Below are positions 23,280 to 36,569 of a stretch of DNA of 64,000 bases, one piece after another. Numbering within the stretch: position 1 is the stretch's first letter; each line of letters begins with the position of its first letter. Source of the DNA: Parasponia andersonii (lineage: Eukaryota; Streptophyta; Magnoliopsida; Rosales; Cannabaceae); assembly GCA_002914805.1 (NCBI GenBank), contig JXTB01000109.1, positions 127,437 to 191,436 on the forward strand, read 5' to 3'. Position numbers and translations under genes: made by a program. A model generated the notes under the pieces. That model saw only the letters and a list, made by a program, of their open reading frames with translations, did not search any database and was not told where the DNA came from.

Positions 23280-26200
23280 ATGATCCTTTTTTCACACTCT
23301 TGGGCACATGTTTTGTTTGATACTGGTGCATCCCATTCATTCATATCATTGTTGTTTGCTCAACTGTTAGGGTTGGAATTTTCTGATTTGGATTATGTGT
23401 TGACGTTGGGTATACCTTTGGGAGGAGTAGCCGATATGTCTAGTGTGTGTAAGTCTTGTCGGGTTGTGGTTGATGATAGGAAGCTTCTTGCTTATTTGAT
23501 TGTATTGCTGATGGGACAGTATGACGTGATACTCGGTATGGATTGGTTGTCGAAGTATCGAGCCATTGTAGACATTCATAAGAAGCATGTGACTCTTTTT
23601 CCTGGTGATGGGCAACCTATTGTCTATCAAGCTGGGATGAGTCCGTTGAAGCCTAGTCCTATTCTAAAAGCATGCATAGGTGGAAGGAAGAAACTCGAGT
23701 GTTATGGGAACTTGTTTGCCATGGATGGCGAGGTAAGGATAGATGATCAAGACCCATGATAGATTCCGGTGGTGTGTGAGTATTCGGAGGTGTTTCTTGA
23801 ATACTTACAAGGGTTACCATTAGATAGGAAGATCGAGTTCTATATTGAACTAGTTCCTAGAGCTCAACTAGTTTCTATTCTAGCCTATCGCATGACGCCT
23901 GCTGAGATGGAAGAATTGAGAGAATAGTTGGACATTCTACTTTCCAAGGGCTTTATTCACAGTAGCACTTCTCCTTGGGGTGCTCCTGTTTTGTTTGTGA
24001 AGAAAGCTGATGGTTCATTGAGACTTTGTGTGGATTACCGAAAGTTGAATCAGTTGACAGTGAAGAACAAGTATCCTTTGCTAAGGATAGATAAGTTGTT
24101 TGATTAACTCGGTGGTTCAAGGTTATTCTCTAAGATCAATTTGAGATCCAGTTATCATCAGTTGAAGATAAGGGAAGATGATATACTTAAAACAACATTC
24201 AGAACTCGATATGGTCATTTTGAGTTTCTGGTGATGCCATTTGGTTTGACGAATACTCCCGCAGCATTTATGGATCTCATGAATCGGATTTTCAGGCTAT
24301 TTTTGGATCATTTTATGATTGTGTTCATCGATGACATCCTAGTGTATTCCAAGACTTGAGAAGAGCATGTCGAACATCTCAGAATAGTACTCAAGACCTT
24401 GAGAGATCATCAGTTGTATGCCAAAAAATCGAAGTGTGACTTTTGGATATCAGAAGTGAAGTTCTTTTGCCATGTGATTTCTCACTGAGGTATTTCAGTC
24501 GATCCCACTAAGTTCAAAGCTAACCTGGAATGGGAAAGACCAAGAAATGTGACGGAGGTACGTAGTTTCCTTGGATTGGCAGGCTACTACTGTCGTTTTG
24601 TACAAGATTTCTCAAGAATTGCTTTGCCTTTGACGAAGTTGACCAGAAAAGATGTTAAGTTTATTTGGGATCACGAAAGTGAAGAAACTTTTGTCAGATT
24701 GAAGCAGAGTTTAACCACTGCACCTGTTCTTACTATTCCTGACGGTAACGAGCCTTATGTGATGTATACCGATGCTTCGAAGATGGGTTTGGGATGTGTC
24801 TTGATGCAAAATGGTCAGATTGTGGCTTATGCTTCTCATTAATTAGAGCCATATGAGAAGAACTATCCCACCCATAATCTAGAGCTTGCAGCAGTGATCT
24901 TTGCCTTGAAGATTTGGCGATGTTACTTGTATGGTGTGAAGATCGACATATTCTCCAATCATAAGAGTTTGAAGTATCTCTTTACTCAGAAGGATCTGAA
25001 CTTGAGACAGCGAAGATGGGTTGAGTATATGGAGGATTATGACTTTGACCTATAGTATCATCAGGGTAAGGCCAATGTTATAGCTGATGCAATGAGTAGG
25101 AAGCCTCATGGTGCACTAACTGTACTGGTGTTTGAAGATTGGAGGAACTCAGTTGCGATTGGTGACTACAACTTGCAGTACTTCGAGAATAAAGGTGTTA
25201 TTTGCCTGAGTAACATTGTGATTTCACCATCACTTCTCCAGACTATCCAACGGAGTCAGTGGCAAGATAGAGAGTTAAGAACAATCTGGAACCGGCTTCA
25301 GAATGATGAATAGTTAGATGGTTAGAGTACTAACAGAGAAGGGTTTTTGCTTTTTAATGGGAAGTTGGTTGTAGCTAATGACCCTAATCTTTGAGAAACT
25401 ATTCTAACTGAGGCTCACAAATCAAGATTCGCAGTACATCCGGGTAGTACCAAAATGTACCGAGACTTGAAATGGCAGTATTGGTAGAAAGGTATGAAGA
25501 AGAAGGTAGCTACATTTGTGGCTAAGTGTTTGACTTGTCAGCAAGTCAAGGCTGAAAACTAGAGGCCAGCTGGATTACTTCAGCCGTTACCAATTCCGAA
25601 ATAGAAGTGGGACAAGATCACGATGGACTTCATGACTAGTTTGCCAAAGACCTTGAGGAAGAATGACGCAGTTTGGGTGGTAGTCAATCGGTTGACAAAG
25701 AGTGCTCACTTTATACTGATTCAGATAGACTACTCACTTACTAAGCTCAGTAGACTGTATGTGGAGAACATCATATGCTTGCATGGTGTGCCTTCAAGCA
25801 TAGTCTCCAATAGAGATCCAAGGTTTACTTCTAAGTTTTGGAGAGCCTTACAGAAAGCATTAGGTACGTAGTTGGATATCAGTACGGCTCACCATCCTGA
25901 GTCAGATGGTCAGTCTGAAAAGACCATTCAGATTCTTGGGGACATGCTACGTTGTTGCATACTAGATTTTGGTGGGAACTGGAATGATCATCTTCTTTTT
26001 GTAGAATTTGCTTATAATAATAGTTACCAGACCAGTGTGGGTGTGGCTCCATATGAAGTGTTGTATGGAAGGCCGTGTAGATCGCCTTTGTGTTGGGCGG
26101 AGTATGAAGAGCGTGTTACTCTTGGACCTAAACTGATTAAAAAGACTACTGAGAAGATCAAGGATATCCAATAGAGACTCAAAGAGATTCAGAGTCGCCA

Positions 26201-26684
26201 GAAGAGTTATGCTGACCCGAAGAAGCGTGAGGTAGAGTTCGATACTGGTGATTCCGTATTCTTGAAAGTGACTCCAAGGTGAGGTGTTACAAGATTTGGG
26301 GTTAAGGGTAAGCTTGCTCTAAGGTATATTGGTCCCTTTGAGATCATTGAGAGAATTGGACCAGTGGCGTATCACTTGAACCTGCCTGTATAGTTGGGTC
26401 ACGTGCATAATGTGTTTCATGTGTCGATGTTGAAGAAGTACACGCTAGACCCACCTCATGTTGTTCACTACGTGCATGTACCGATCCAAGAAGATGTGTC
26501 CTATAAAGAACAACCTGCTCGTTTGTTGGCTAGAGAGTTGAAAGTGCTTTGTAACATAGAGATTCCACTTGTCAAGGTGCTTTGGGAACATCACAACGAA
26601 AACGAGGCTACTTGGGAACTTGAGATAGAGAAGTACGAGAAATACCCTCATTTGTTTGACCTTCAGTCAGAAGTTATATTGTGA
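23280..26684 (+). pseudogene. Gypsy pol: protease, RT, RNase H, integrase, decayed
   Basis: One uninterrupted frame phase covers the whole region with no frameshift. In order: aspartic protease with DTGASHSFIS (about 23310) and ILGMDWL; RT with [37 protein letters not shown] and FIDDILVYS; RNase H with [17 protein letters not shown] zinc finger with CLTCQQVKAE; DDE integrase with MDFM and STAHHPESDGQSEKTIQ; and a chromodomain-like tail. Stops begin at 23757, 23760, 23925, 24105, 24357, 24486, 24840, 25053, 25311, 25323, 25392, 25485, 25560, 25602, 25869, 26172, 26280 and 26391. The active-site residues themselves are still present. Confidence 0.92.
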
Positions 26685-26729
26685 TATAAACCTTGACTTG
26701 TACTTTGAATTTCGGGATAAAATTCCTAT

Positions 26730-26742
26730 AAGGAGAGGAGAA
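26730..26742 (+). other. Gypsy polypurine tract
   Basis: AAGGAGAGGAGAA directly abuts the TG start of the 3' LTR. Confidence 0.85.
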
Positions 26743-26954
26743 TGTAAGAACCCGGATTTTGGGAGGATAATTTGGACATTTTACCACTTTTCTGGATATA
26801 ATATTTGGGGGATTAATTTGCAAAAGTTCTGTGCAGAAGAACTAAATTGCAATTTTTGGAGAACTGATTTGAAAGAGATTTGAAAGTTGGGGACTTATGT
26901 GCAATTTTTGAAAAAAATTGCACAGCCTTATAAGACAGGGCCACGTGCCCAGTC

Positions 26955-27019
<65 letters not shown>

Positions 27020-28969
27020 ATCTTCCCCCCTGACCTCTCTTTCTCTCTCTCGAATCTCCCTCTGCCACCAACGTCAGACCGCCGTAAGAGTCGCCGTTGC
27101 CGTCGTCTGCCTGCGCAACCGACCGGCGAAGCCTCCCCATGCGACGCCGTCGCCTGCAATGTTGGAAAAGCTCCAAAGTTGCCATTTCGGATTTTTGGCT
27201 GTCGGCGACGATTCTGGCTATCATTCGACCTCTAACTAGTCCCGTTGGATTCGTCTTGTCGCAAGGATCATCAAGGTATATATATCTCAACCCCATTTTG
27301 CCCAGATTGAAAGTTGACATTTTTGGATATTTTGAGTTTAAGTTTTAACTTTTTGATCTGATTGTTGGATTGTGTTTTGTTGTCATTTTTGGATTGTACT
27401 CGAAAAATGAAGAAATTTGATATATATATATATATATATATATTGCCTATGTTTGGTGACCGGCACAGAAATCGAGATCGGATGATCGAGATTTACCTCG
27501 ATTTGCGTGCCACCGGCTCGGTGTGGGCCCAGACCCGAATTGGACAAGTTATACATCTAATCTAGTTATTTTGGGTGCTAGGAATTCTGTGAAGAGGTCT
27601 GTTTGTGGAATTGAAGCTCCGTTGTGAAGTTGGTTTTTCGTAAGAGGACGATCGAGGGCTTCAAATTGGTTCCCGACCCTCCGGGCGATCGTCAACGACA
27701 TCCTGAGGATTCGATAGCGTGGTATCACTATTCGAGCGAGGTAGGGACTCAATTACCCCTGTTTTATATCGTTTTTAAATAAACCTTATTTTCCGCAACA
27801 TATGAGAATAAATGTGATTTTTAGTTTTCTTGAACATCTATGATGAGAATTGATTGTGTGATATATACCTATTGTATTGCTCTGGGAATTTTCTGAGTGC
27901 AAGTTATTTTGGGTATATTAAAAATAAGGTCGTTATGCTGCCCGTTTTTCTATAAAACCTAGTATGCTGATTTTATCGAAAAACTCGAGCATAATTATTT
28001 TCACACTTCGGTTCTGTATTGCACGTGTCATAGGATCATACATGAGCACCGTGTTAGTATCGTGGGTTTACAGTGTAGCGTTGCGTCCTCCACCGTCGAT
28101 GTAGAGTCCGCAAACCCGTGCGGAGTTTTGTTACTTCTGATTACCTCCCTATTTGGTAGACATAGGCAATTCGGTTACCCCTCCAAGTTTGGTAGGCAAC
28201 ACACAGGTGTCCCTTCTAGGTATGGGCTTAGGTGTCAGGCAGATTGTTGGGTATACTTAATGCCATCATCCTAGGTTTCCACATATGAGAGGATGAGAAC
28301 TCATGGGTATGGGTTGACTTGTGTCATGTGCATATGAATTGAATAGTTTTGATTATACTGTTATACATATATATATTTATATATATATGGATTTCTAGTT
28401 TTGGATTATATATATATATGTATGTTTTAGACTAAACTAACCATGCAGGAATTCTCCATCACTAAAATATATTCGACCGGGTAATTATTTATCCTACTAG
28501 ACATTTTCTGCTCATCCCTTCCTCCCTTTCTCAGGTGGTGTCCAGTGCGATCTTGGTGATTAAGAGGAGTAAGAAGTCATCTTGACTGTAGTTCGTTATC
28601 TTGGTAATGCTAGAAGCTTGTTGTCGTGGTGTTTAGATTGTTTAGGTTTTGTGTTAGCATTGAACCAAGAAAACTATTTTCTATTTTGTCTGAAAACTTA
28701 TGTATGCCATTCTGGAATTTGCGTTTTGTTATAGATGATGATGTTACTTGGATTTATATTTGATTTCGTATTTTTAAATAATTATTCGATCTATGTTTAA
28801 TGGTGTATACGAACTGCGGAAGTGGTTCACGGGATGAATTCTGATTATTTTATTTAAATGGACCGTTTTATAAAAACTAGAACTTTTGACACTTTTCAAA
28901 TAAATCAAGGAATTTCCCACCTTTGTGAAATTCTCCTTCTGTCATTGGCTCGGATTTTGGGTCGTGACT
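26743..28969 (+). repeat. Gypsy 3' LTR
   Basis: 2227 bases. The final base is T instead of A (GTGACT), placed by the target duplication that follows. Confidence 0.92.
26960..27014. repeat. (CT)n microsatellite in the 3' LTR
   Basis: About 27 CT units, with a shorter matching tract at about 19847-19874 in the 5' LTR. Confidence 0.95.
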
Positions 28970-28974
28970 AAATT
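28970..28974. repeat. Gypsy target-site duplication (AAATT), right
   Basis: Identical to 19625-19629. Confidence 0.8.
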
Positions 28975-30170
28975 AGAGTCAAAGTACAAATTTATAACAT
29001 ATTTAAAATATAGAGGTCAAAGTTGATAATAACCAAAATATAAGATATAATTTGACAAAGTGTCAAAATATAAGATATAAAAGTAATATTATCCCCAAAA
29101 AGAAAACTTTACTCATATTTTTCTTTTTTTGATGTTCGTCAAAATATAATAATTTGTTTTTGACGTATTTACATGACATGTTTCTTTTTAATTTTCATTT
29201 CTTTTCAAGGAAAATTCTCCTTTTATTTGTTTTGAAATGCTTTTCTTGGTTTTTTTTTTTTCTTTTCCCCCTTTTTTATGTTGACTCTTTAGTTGTTTCT
29301 CCTATCAAGCATGACCAAGAAGAATTGTTTTCCACTCATGCACGACAGAGATAAAAATCCAATTCACGAATTAGATTTTTGTACTTATCAACTAATTGTT
29401 TGAAGGACTTATCCTCTGATCTTTTCTAATAGAAATACCTAATGCTATGCTTGATAAGAAGGGCAGGAAGGAAAAATAATTTGTGCCGAAAAAAAAAATG
29501 CTTTGCAGTTTGCAGCAAGGACAAAAATGCTAAAATTGTGAAATTACAATTCATTTTTTTATTATATTAATTGATTTCATAATTGAGGATAAATGTATAA
29601 TTTTGCTATTATTTAATATTGGTACATCACTTTTTTCTCAGTCACATTATTATATAAGCTAGAGCTTTATATATACTAAAGCTAGGGAGAGATTCACTGC
29701 ATAAAGAACCATTTGGATGCGTTATTACGGTCTTTCCATTTTTCCATTACGGATATTAACGTTAAGCTTTTTCCATTTTTCTTTGGATTTCTATTGATTT
29801 AGGTACCTGCCCAAACCTTCGATCCGCCTCATCAATTTTAGTTCACCTAATCCAAACTTCAACCAAAAATGCAGAATTTGTATAATGCAAAGTGTGTCAA
29901 ATAAATGCTAATTGCATCAATATAATTGTGATTGTACGGTTAAAAAATATACAAACTCTATCAATAGGAAAAAAAAAAAAAATTATCCCTTCCCCCTTTT
30001 GACATATGTATTTTTACCTCCAAGTAAAAGATTCCCCAAATGCCTATGTCAATATGAGATGAGTACCCTCAACAGAATTTGACAACTAGTCTGGAGAAGA
30101 ACCAAAGTTTCTTCTTAATAATTATATCAGTCCTCACGCCGAACCCAATAATCTTTAAGAGAAGAAGCAA
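28975..30170. other. Spacer between the gypsy element and the S1 gene
   Basis: AT-rich with poly-T and poly-A tracts. No exon or RNA gene was recognised. The segment next to 30171 should be the 3' UTR of the S1 gene. Confidence 0.5.
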
Positions 30171-33100
30171 CTATTCCACTCTGTTGGTACATGATAGAAT
30201 TGCAGATTTTAACCGTTCTTTATCCAATGACGTTTGAACTATGACCTGTGAAATATACAAACACTGGTTCACTAAAAAGCATAATAACAAGGTAAAAAAC
30301 CGAAGAAAAATTCGAGGTGTTAAACAAAAAAGAAAATCAGTACTGAAAGAAGTGAATTCAGAGGAGGCATACGGTTTAAAGTATGCTTAGAACTAGCAAA
30401 ATCTAAGATCTTCACATATTTTACCTCCTGTACTTTGTTTCCGGATCGTGCAAGTAACTTGTACTGATTCTCAAACATGGATGCCAAGTAAACCTGCAAC
30501 AAGATGTATCAGAGAGGTTAAAATATTGAAGACGCACTGTACTTTACCAGAATTTTAAGCGCACTCTTCACTAAAACAAAAGATTGATCACTACATAATA
30601 AACTAGCAATAAAATGTCTGCCGAAAACCATAATTTGTTCTAGGAATCTGAGTATTCATACCTGAAACGTTGGAGCTAAACCTGGACTCAAGAAAAAGCG
30701 GCCTTTTGATACAGACTGGATGCCTTCAATTTGTTGCAACTCTTTGATGAGAGATTCCACATCAGTCCACTGTCCAAATTCATAAATCAGATAATGTGGA
30801 CAAGCCAGGCAAGTCATGTACGGAACAAAGGTATAAAAGTGCTCTAGTGACTTATTTTCCCTACATGTATGTTCTTTATAATTTTAAAGATGTGAACTAT
30901 AGCATGTGTGTGCTTAAAAGCATTGTCCAGTCATGAAAAAATAAATAAATAAATAAATAACAGCTTGCTATTCAAAGGAAAAGCACAATAAACCTCTGAG
31001 TCTGCTTCAGCAGCATTAAGTCTCCCATCCAAAGGATCACGATCACCGACCACAGATTCCAAGGTGTCAATCAGTGGATCAGGCTGCCATACGATGTATT
31101 AACTCTACTTCTGTTTATAAATAAATTTGCTAATTTAAATTTGGATATAAGAAGATACAGAAGATATTGCACAAAGGGTATACCATAATCTCCTTCAGGG
31201 ATAAAAATATGCGATCAAGTGTAAAATCCAATTGGTGAACTTTTGCCTCCACAATCTAAGACCAGAAAAATACTTTTTATTAGTCACAATTCACAAGGCG
31301 TAGGAATAATGGTTTAGAATGGTTTTAAAAACTACGGCCTAAGCCCAAATCATTGAACAAACAATTATCTATTTAACAATTGATTTAATTTCATTATTCA
31401 CTAACCTGGCCAACTTTAAAGTATGCTGCAGGATCCAATGTGGCATCCCAAGATACTTCGGTCTGATGTATTAATGCAGGTACTCCATCAACCTGCATCA
31501 ATATAGTCGAGAAAATTCAATAGAAAATATCTTCCAAGAGAGAATCAGGATCTTCACTTGTCAGTCCATGTTTAGAGACTGTTTGTTCGTTAGAAATCAT
31601 TGAACTTTAAAACCACATGGACTCCAAAGCCAGTTCTCTCTATCATTGTTTTAAACAACTTATCTGTTACAAAGACCCTTGAAGAAACAGACGGTTATAC
31701 GAGAACCGTGCACAGAAAATTGTTTGTGAGAAAAATGGCAAGTTCGCAACAAGAATTCTAATCCATAAAAACATTCAACTTACCTCCACGAAAATACCAA
31801 AATACGTAATCTTCTTGATGCAGCATTTTACAATATCCCCTACTTGAAGTTTAGCCTACCATAAGATACGAAAATGGTTGTTGCCAAATTATTATAAAGT
31901 GTAGCGAACGAATAAAAAAATCAAAATACCCACAAATTGGATAGAGCCTCTCACCATAAGACTTCTTTTTTTCTCAACTAACTCTTCCTTCTCTTTCGGC
32001 TTCACTGAAAATAAAAGCTTTCCAGATTTTCTGTTGGCCAATAGTACATTTACTTTGAGTTTCTGCAAAACAGTAAGTTTAGTCATACTATTAGAGCAGC
32101 AACAAAAGAAAGAGAAATTAAAATAAAAGTCATAGTACATCAATTTCCAAACAAATATATTAAAGCTTCCACCATTTAGATCAGTTTGCAAACCTGGCCA
32201 ACGAATGATTGCAAGAATTTGATTTTCTCTTGGTCATAAATCCTGAGAAGTTCTTCGACTTTCATATCTGATGAAATTTCTCCTCCAGTTCTCATATCTA
32301 TGTCGGGATCTAGGCTTGAATCAAGAAGAGGATTATTGCTTGCAGCCTCATAATGGCCAATGACTCCTAAATTTTGCCTGTACAATGATGGATCTAGACC
32401 CTTCCTTCTCAACCACGACTCAAAAGCTAAGAACTTCCACTTGGCGGAAAGATTACGGTACGGAAGAAATCCTATTAAAGAGCCAAAAGATACCTGTGAA
32501 AAGATAAATCTAGTTCATAAAGAGCATACAAGTAAATATACAAAAGACCTATTTGGATGGCTGTTTAAGGCATACTTACAACAAAACCTCTACTGCTACA
32601 GCTAATCAGTTCCACCTCTCCTCTATCTCCCGTCTTAACCAAATCTTCTGCCCTAGTCCAATCAGCATCTTCAAGTCCCTATTCATTTATAGGAATCCAG
32701 GATCATTAGACAACACAAAAGTACTGAAATTTGAGAAACCTATATAAATAAAACTATGCCAACTGACCTCCACGGGTGATGTAACAGGGAGATTCTCAAA
32801 CTCAGCAGGTTCCTTTGCAAATTCCAGGCTGAAAGACGTTTCTTTCACAGTTTGGTCTAATCTATAAGTAGACAAGTCAGAAAGACAAAAACTAGAAGAA
32901 GAGTAATGGAAACAAAAAAATATATGGCATGAGTATGCGCACCTTTTTGGTTTCCCTATTAGTGAGGCTTCCGCTGACAAGTTTACATTGGAAACACCCG
33001 AACTCGTACCTGGAAATTCTTTCTCTGCTATCTCCTCAATGGAGCCTAAAACACTCTGCTCATCTGGCTGTAATCCTTAAAAATTCCAAGCAAAATATTA

Positions 33101-34255
33101 AATTGCAGCTTTATAAATTCCATAACAACAAAGAGCCATACAAACAAAAGATTTATCCTTACGAGTAGGTTTCTCCAATAATGAACTATCCTCAGATTCT
33201 TCATACTTGTTAAGTGCTGCACTGGCAATTCCAGTCAGTTCCGACAATCCCTCGTTTCCAGTAGCATCAACGACATCAGAGTCTACATAATCTGAATTAG
33301 CAAACTGCTGATGTGAACTTTCAAGCTCTGTCTTCACAGCCACTGCGCTAGGCTTCTCTAACAAAGTGAAGGCACTCAATCCATCGTTAAGGTCTTCTTT
33401 TCTAGTTTTCAACTCCATGTCACCAACTACTCCGGGATCCTGATCACCAGAATTCTCTTCTTTCCTATTAGTACTATCATTCACACTCACTGGTTCGGGT
33501 TTTCGCAACAGTGTCATGTCAGTAAATACCACCTCCTTTCTTTGCTCATTCCTCGTAGCCAACGACAAATTCGGTCTAAGTCTCAACCTGGATGGTTTAT
33601 CTTCAACATCAGGTTCATTGAACATAGTTGGCTTCCTCAATATAACATTAGGAACGCTACGTTTAACACCATCCATAGCTTTATCTGACCGAATTGGTTT
33701 CTTAATCTTAGGTACAATTGCCTTATCATCATCTTTGATTTCAAATCCTTTCTTTGGAACAGGCCTAAACAAATTCAAACCGTCCAATGATTTTGATGAC
33801 TGCCCACCATTAGACCAATCAATAGGAACCTCCTTCACTTCAGGTATTTTACCCTTGTTCTTGTAAAAACTCTTCTCTATTTCAATATAACTAGCATCTG
33901 GGTTTGCTTTCCTACCCATTATCTGAAAAAATAAAAAGAAAATAAACAAAAGACACCAGTTCACCAAGAACACAAAAAAGGGTCAGAGAGAGAGAGAGAC
34001 CTTGGCAAGTGTGAGTTTCGGGTCCTCGCCGAGCATGCGTCCGAACTTGAGCTCCATTTGGTCCAAAGGGTCGAGCTTGGGCTCATCTTTGGAAGCTAAA
34101 ACTACAAATTTACTGGGTTTTTTCCAGAAATTACGGGCTTTTAGCACTCTTCTTCTTGTGATAAACGAAAACGAGCAAAAGGGTATCCGATAAATTGAGA
34201 AAGAAGACGAGGTGGAGGCTGTGGGAGCGGTAATGGTGAGAGCAAGACCGTCCAT
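30171..34255 (-). CDS. Plastid-type protein with two S1 RNA-binding domains
   Basis: 773 aa from fourteen exons, all in frame: 34255-34001, 33922-33163, 33075-32943, 32861-32768, 32678-32580, 32493-32194, 32062-31955, 31855-31784, 31492-31406, 31255-31184, 31083-30994, 30769-30662, 30493-30425, 30245-30171. The first 50-55 aa are rich in Ser, Thr and Arg and low in acidic residues, like a plastid transit peptide. KLDPLDQMELKFGRMLGEDP and MGRKANPDASYIEIEKSF follow. A charged linker (about 100-410) repeats [LI]-L-[RE]-K-P. S1 domain 1 starts near residue 429 (GDRGEVELISCSSRGFVVSF); S1 domain 2 spans about 584-659 (VGDIVKCCIKKITYFGIFVE). From memory it resembles Arabidopsis At1g12800. S1 domains bind RNA; a role in plastid RNA processing or translation is inferred. 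Confidence 0.9.
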
Positions 34256-35600
34256 TTTCTCAGAGGTATATCAAGTTTTAAGCTCATAAGAAGGCTTTAA
34301 AGGTCATTGGATTACTGGGTTTTAGCCCTCCTTTCAAATTGTTCGGTATGTGCGCTTGTCCGTCTGTGATTGAGCTCCCAGTTCGTATGTGAATTTTCGG
34401 GATAGAAGATGAACAAGATACTGAGAATTGAGAATGAGTAAGCGAGCTTGGAGAGAACAGAGAGAGGGAGAGACCAGCTCTATCCACCACAGAGAGCCTC
34501 GACGTGGCAATTTGTTGTTTTCCATTGATTACCAATGAAAAAAGCCACATCAGCATAAGAAAATTAAAAAGCATTTCTTAGAAAGCATTTCCTCTTTCTA
34601 GGAAAATGTTAAGCATCTTATAAGTGATATAACAAAATAATTTGAAAGATATAATAATCTATGTGATAAAGAACGAGTGCTTCGTATATTAATTATTAAC
34701 AAATAATATAATACTAAATCATTCAAGTCATTTCTACATGATACAATATATATCATTATTTTTTTTCTATTTTTTGTACATTTTTTCAGAATATAGCTTA
34801 ACGTCACAGTGACATGTTTGTTTATGATTTTAATTAATAGACTGAATCTCGTATGAACATCACCTAAAATGTAAATATAATTAGCTAATAATTGACATAA
34901 TATGAACACTATATTATAGTGTTGTTTTTTTTATTAGAGACATTTAAGCTGATAATCATCTATCAATCAGAGTTTATTTTTTTTCTAAACATGTCTCGTG
35001 GAGTTTGATATTTTATTGGGGTTGGCAAATAGCGATCTTATTTATTATTGAATAGTACAAAACAACATGTCGTTTTTTAATCGACCAAGAAAAAATAACA
35101 TGTTTATTTTAAGTTTTCCATCGTTTAAGTGGCAACACAAAAATGTCACTTGGGGTGAAAATTAACTTCTTAATTTCAAAAATAGCTTGTCATTTCAAGA
35201 AAATATATGGTAAAATACGACTATACATCGTCTTACGATAAAGTTTATTGAAGATAAATATACTGTTATAAGTTAAAATTTATGTCATTTGAAAAATGAT
35301 AGTTCATATTAGTGTTATTCATTGTGTTGAAAGTTAGCGTTAAATTTCGTTTAATAAAAGAGAAAGGTGGAAAGAATGAGATAGTGAGTAGATTTAAGAC
35401 ACAATTTTGCGGTAAGTGTTTATTTTTCCTTTTTTTCTAGAATAGCCTTGGACTAACTACTTTTTATTAGTTGTTCACGAGCACTTGCTTTGGTCCTCAA
35501 ATTCTTGTACTTGTCCATAAATTTTTAACGAAAAAATAGACTAAAATTAAAACCTTTTAAAAAAGAGAAATAAAACCTTTTTTTTTTCAAATCAATGGAT
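34256..35600. other. Upstream region of the S1 gene, no other gene seen
   Basis: 34256-34570 has mixed composition and should hold the 5' UTR and promoter. The rest is AT-rich and without exons. Confidence 0.5.
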
Positions 35601-35601
35601 T

Positions 35602-35893
35602 TATTGTGAATATATTAATTTATATGTGGATGTTCATATTTTATAACTCTTAACTTTTAGGTTTCCTAATCTCTATTTAAATTCTATCTAATAATGTTCT
35701 ATATTGTAACATATATAATCTTTTGGTATTCTAGCACTTATAGTTGTAAGCATACGAATATGCAATTGAGCATGTATTGAATATATAAAGAAGAATGAAA
35801 TAATAAGAAAATACTTTATATATACTTTTTTTTATATCTTCTTGTTTATTTTTTGTCTATTTTCTGTTCTATACTTTGTCCTTAGTTTATAAT
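35602..35893 (+). repeat. Left LTR of ancient copia element
   Basis: Matches 41036-41334 by eye along its length (GAATATATTAATTTATA, TTCTATATTGTAAC, GAAGAATGAAA, TAGTTTATAAT). Many substitutions and small indels are present. Confidence 0.8.
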
Positions 35894-36535
35894 ACGTTAT
35901 CAGCACAAGTCTCTAGTTACTGGTTTTAGATATTGTCTAGAGGTGTTTCTGTTGAGCTATACTCTCCTTTTTTTAGTTAATTTTAATCCATATTATTGGT
36001 TATTTATAAAGAGTAGTAGCTAGCCACTGTGAGAATTATATCTCATATTTGGAGTCATTGCTCAAGTTTTATTACTTATTCTATAGCTTTATAAATTCTT
36101 CGAAGAGAATATTGCACTTTAAAATTGTGAATTTGCCATAGTCAATATAAGTATTGACATTAAAAGATGAATATATAATTTCTCGAAATCTATGTTTATA
36201 TAACTAAACAATGCAACATATAGCACCCTAGAAATGGAAAATTCTAATAAAATTATCTATGGCACCCTAGTAATGTAAATACAAATACAAAAAAATGGAA
36301 AAGTTCGCTAAATAAATTTCAAGAGTTATAGATAAAATGTGGTCTACGACATATGTAATGACTTTTGCTATACATGTATAATGTATTTTGTAAAGGTAAT
36401 ATATATATATATACCAAATTATAAAATTCTCATTCTAATTTATGAAAGATCCATATGTTTACGTGATTTTGTACGTTCCTAGAAAAGATGTGCATATTTC
36501 ATACGGTTAAAAATAAACAATTGTCATTCATTTAA

Positions 36536-36569
<34 letters not shown>

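Larger units (their letters stand above)
19630..28969 (+). mobile_element. Full-length Ty3/gypsy element, chromovirus (Tekay/Del-like)
   Basis: LTRs at 19630-21919 and 26743-28969 start TGTAA(A/G)AACC and end GTCGTGAC(A/T). They are flanked by AAATT at 19625-19629 and 28970-28974. An initiator-Met PBS, gag, protease, RT, RNase H, integrase and a polypurine tract occur in the expected order. The last pol segment carries the IPLVKVLW...TWE...YPHLF pattern typical of the chromodomain-like tail in plant Tekay/Del elements. That clade assignment is inferred. Coding frames are riddled with stops, so it cannot move on its own. Confidence 0.95.

Noticed and set aside
26842-27320. Overlapping ORFs on both strands in the 3' LTR
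   Set aside because: Products of the (CT)n microsatellite and the same LTR leader, not genes.
33516-33866. 116-codon plus-strand ORF inside the S1 gene
   Set aside because: Antisense shadow of the long second exon of the S1 protein.
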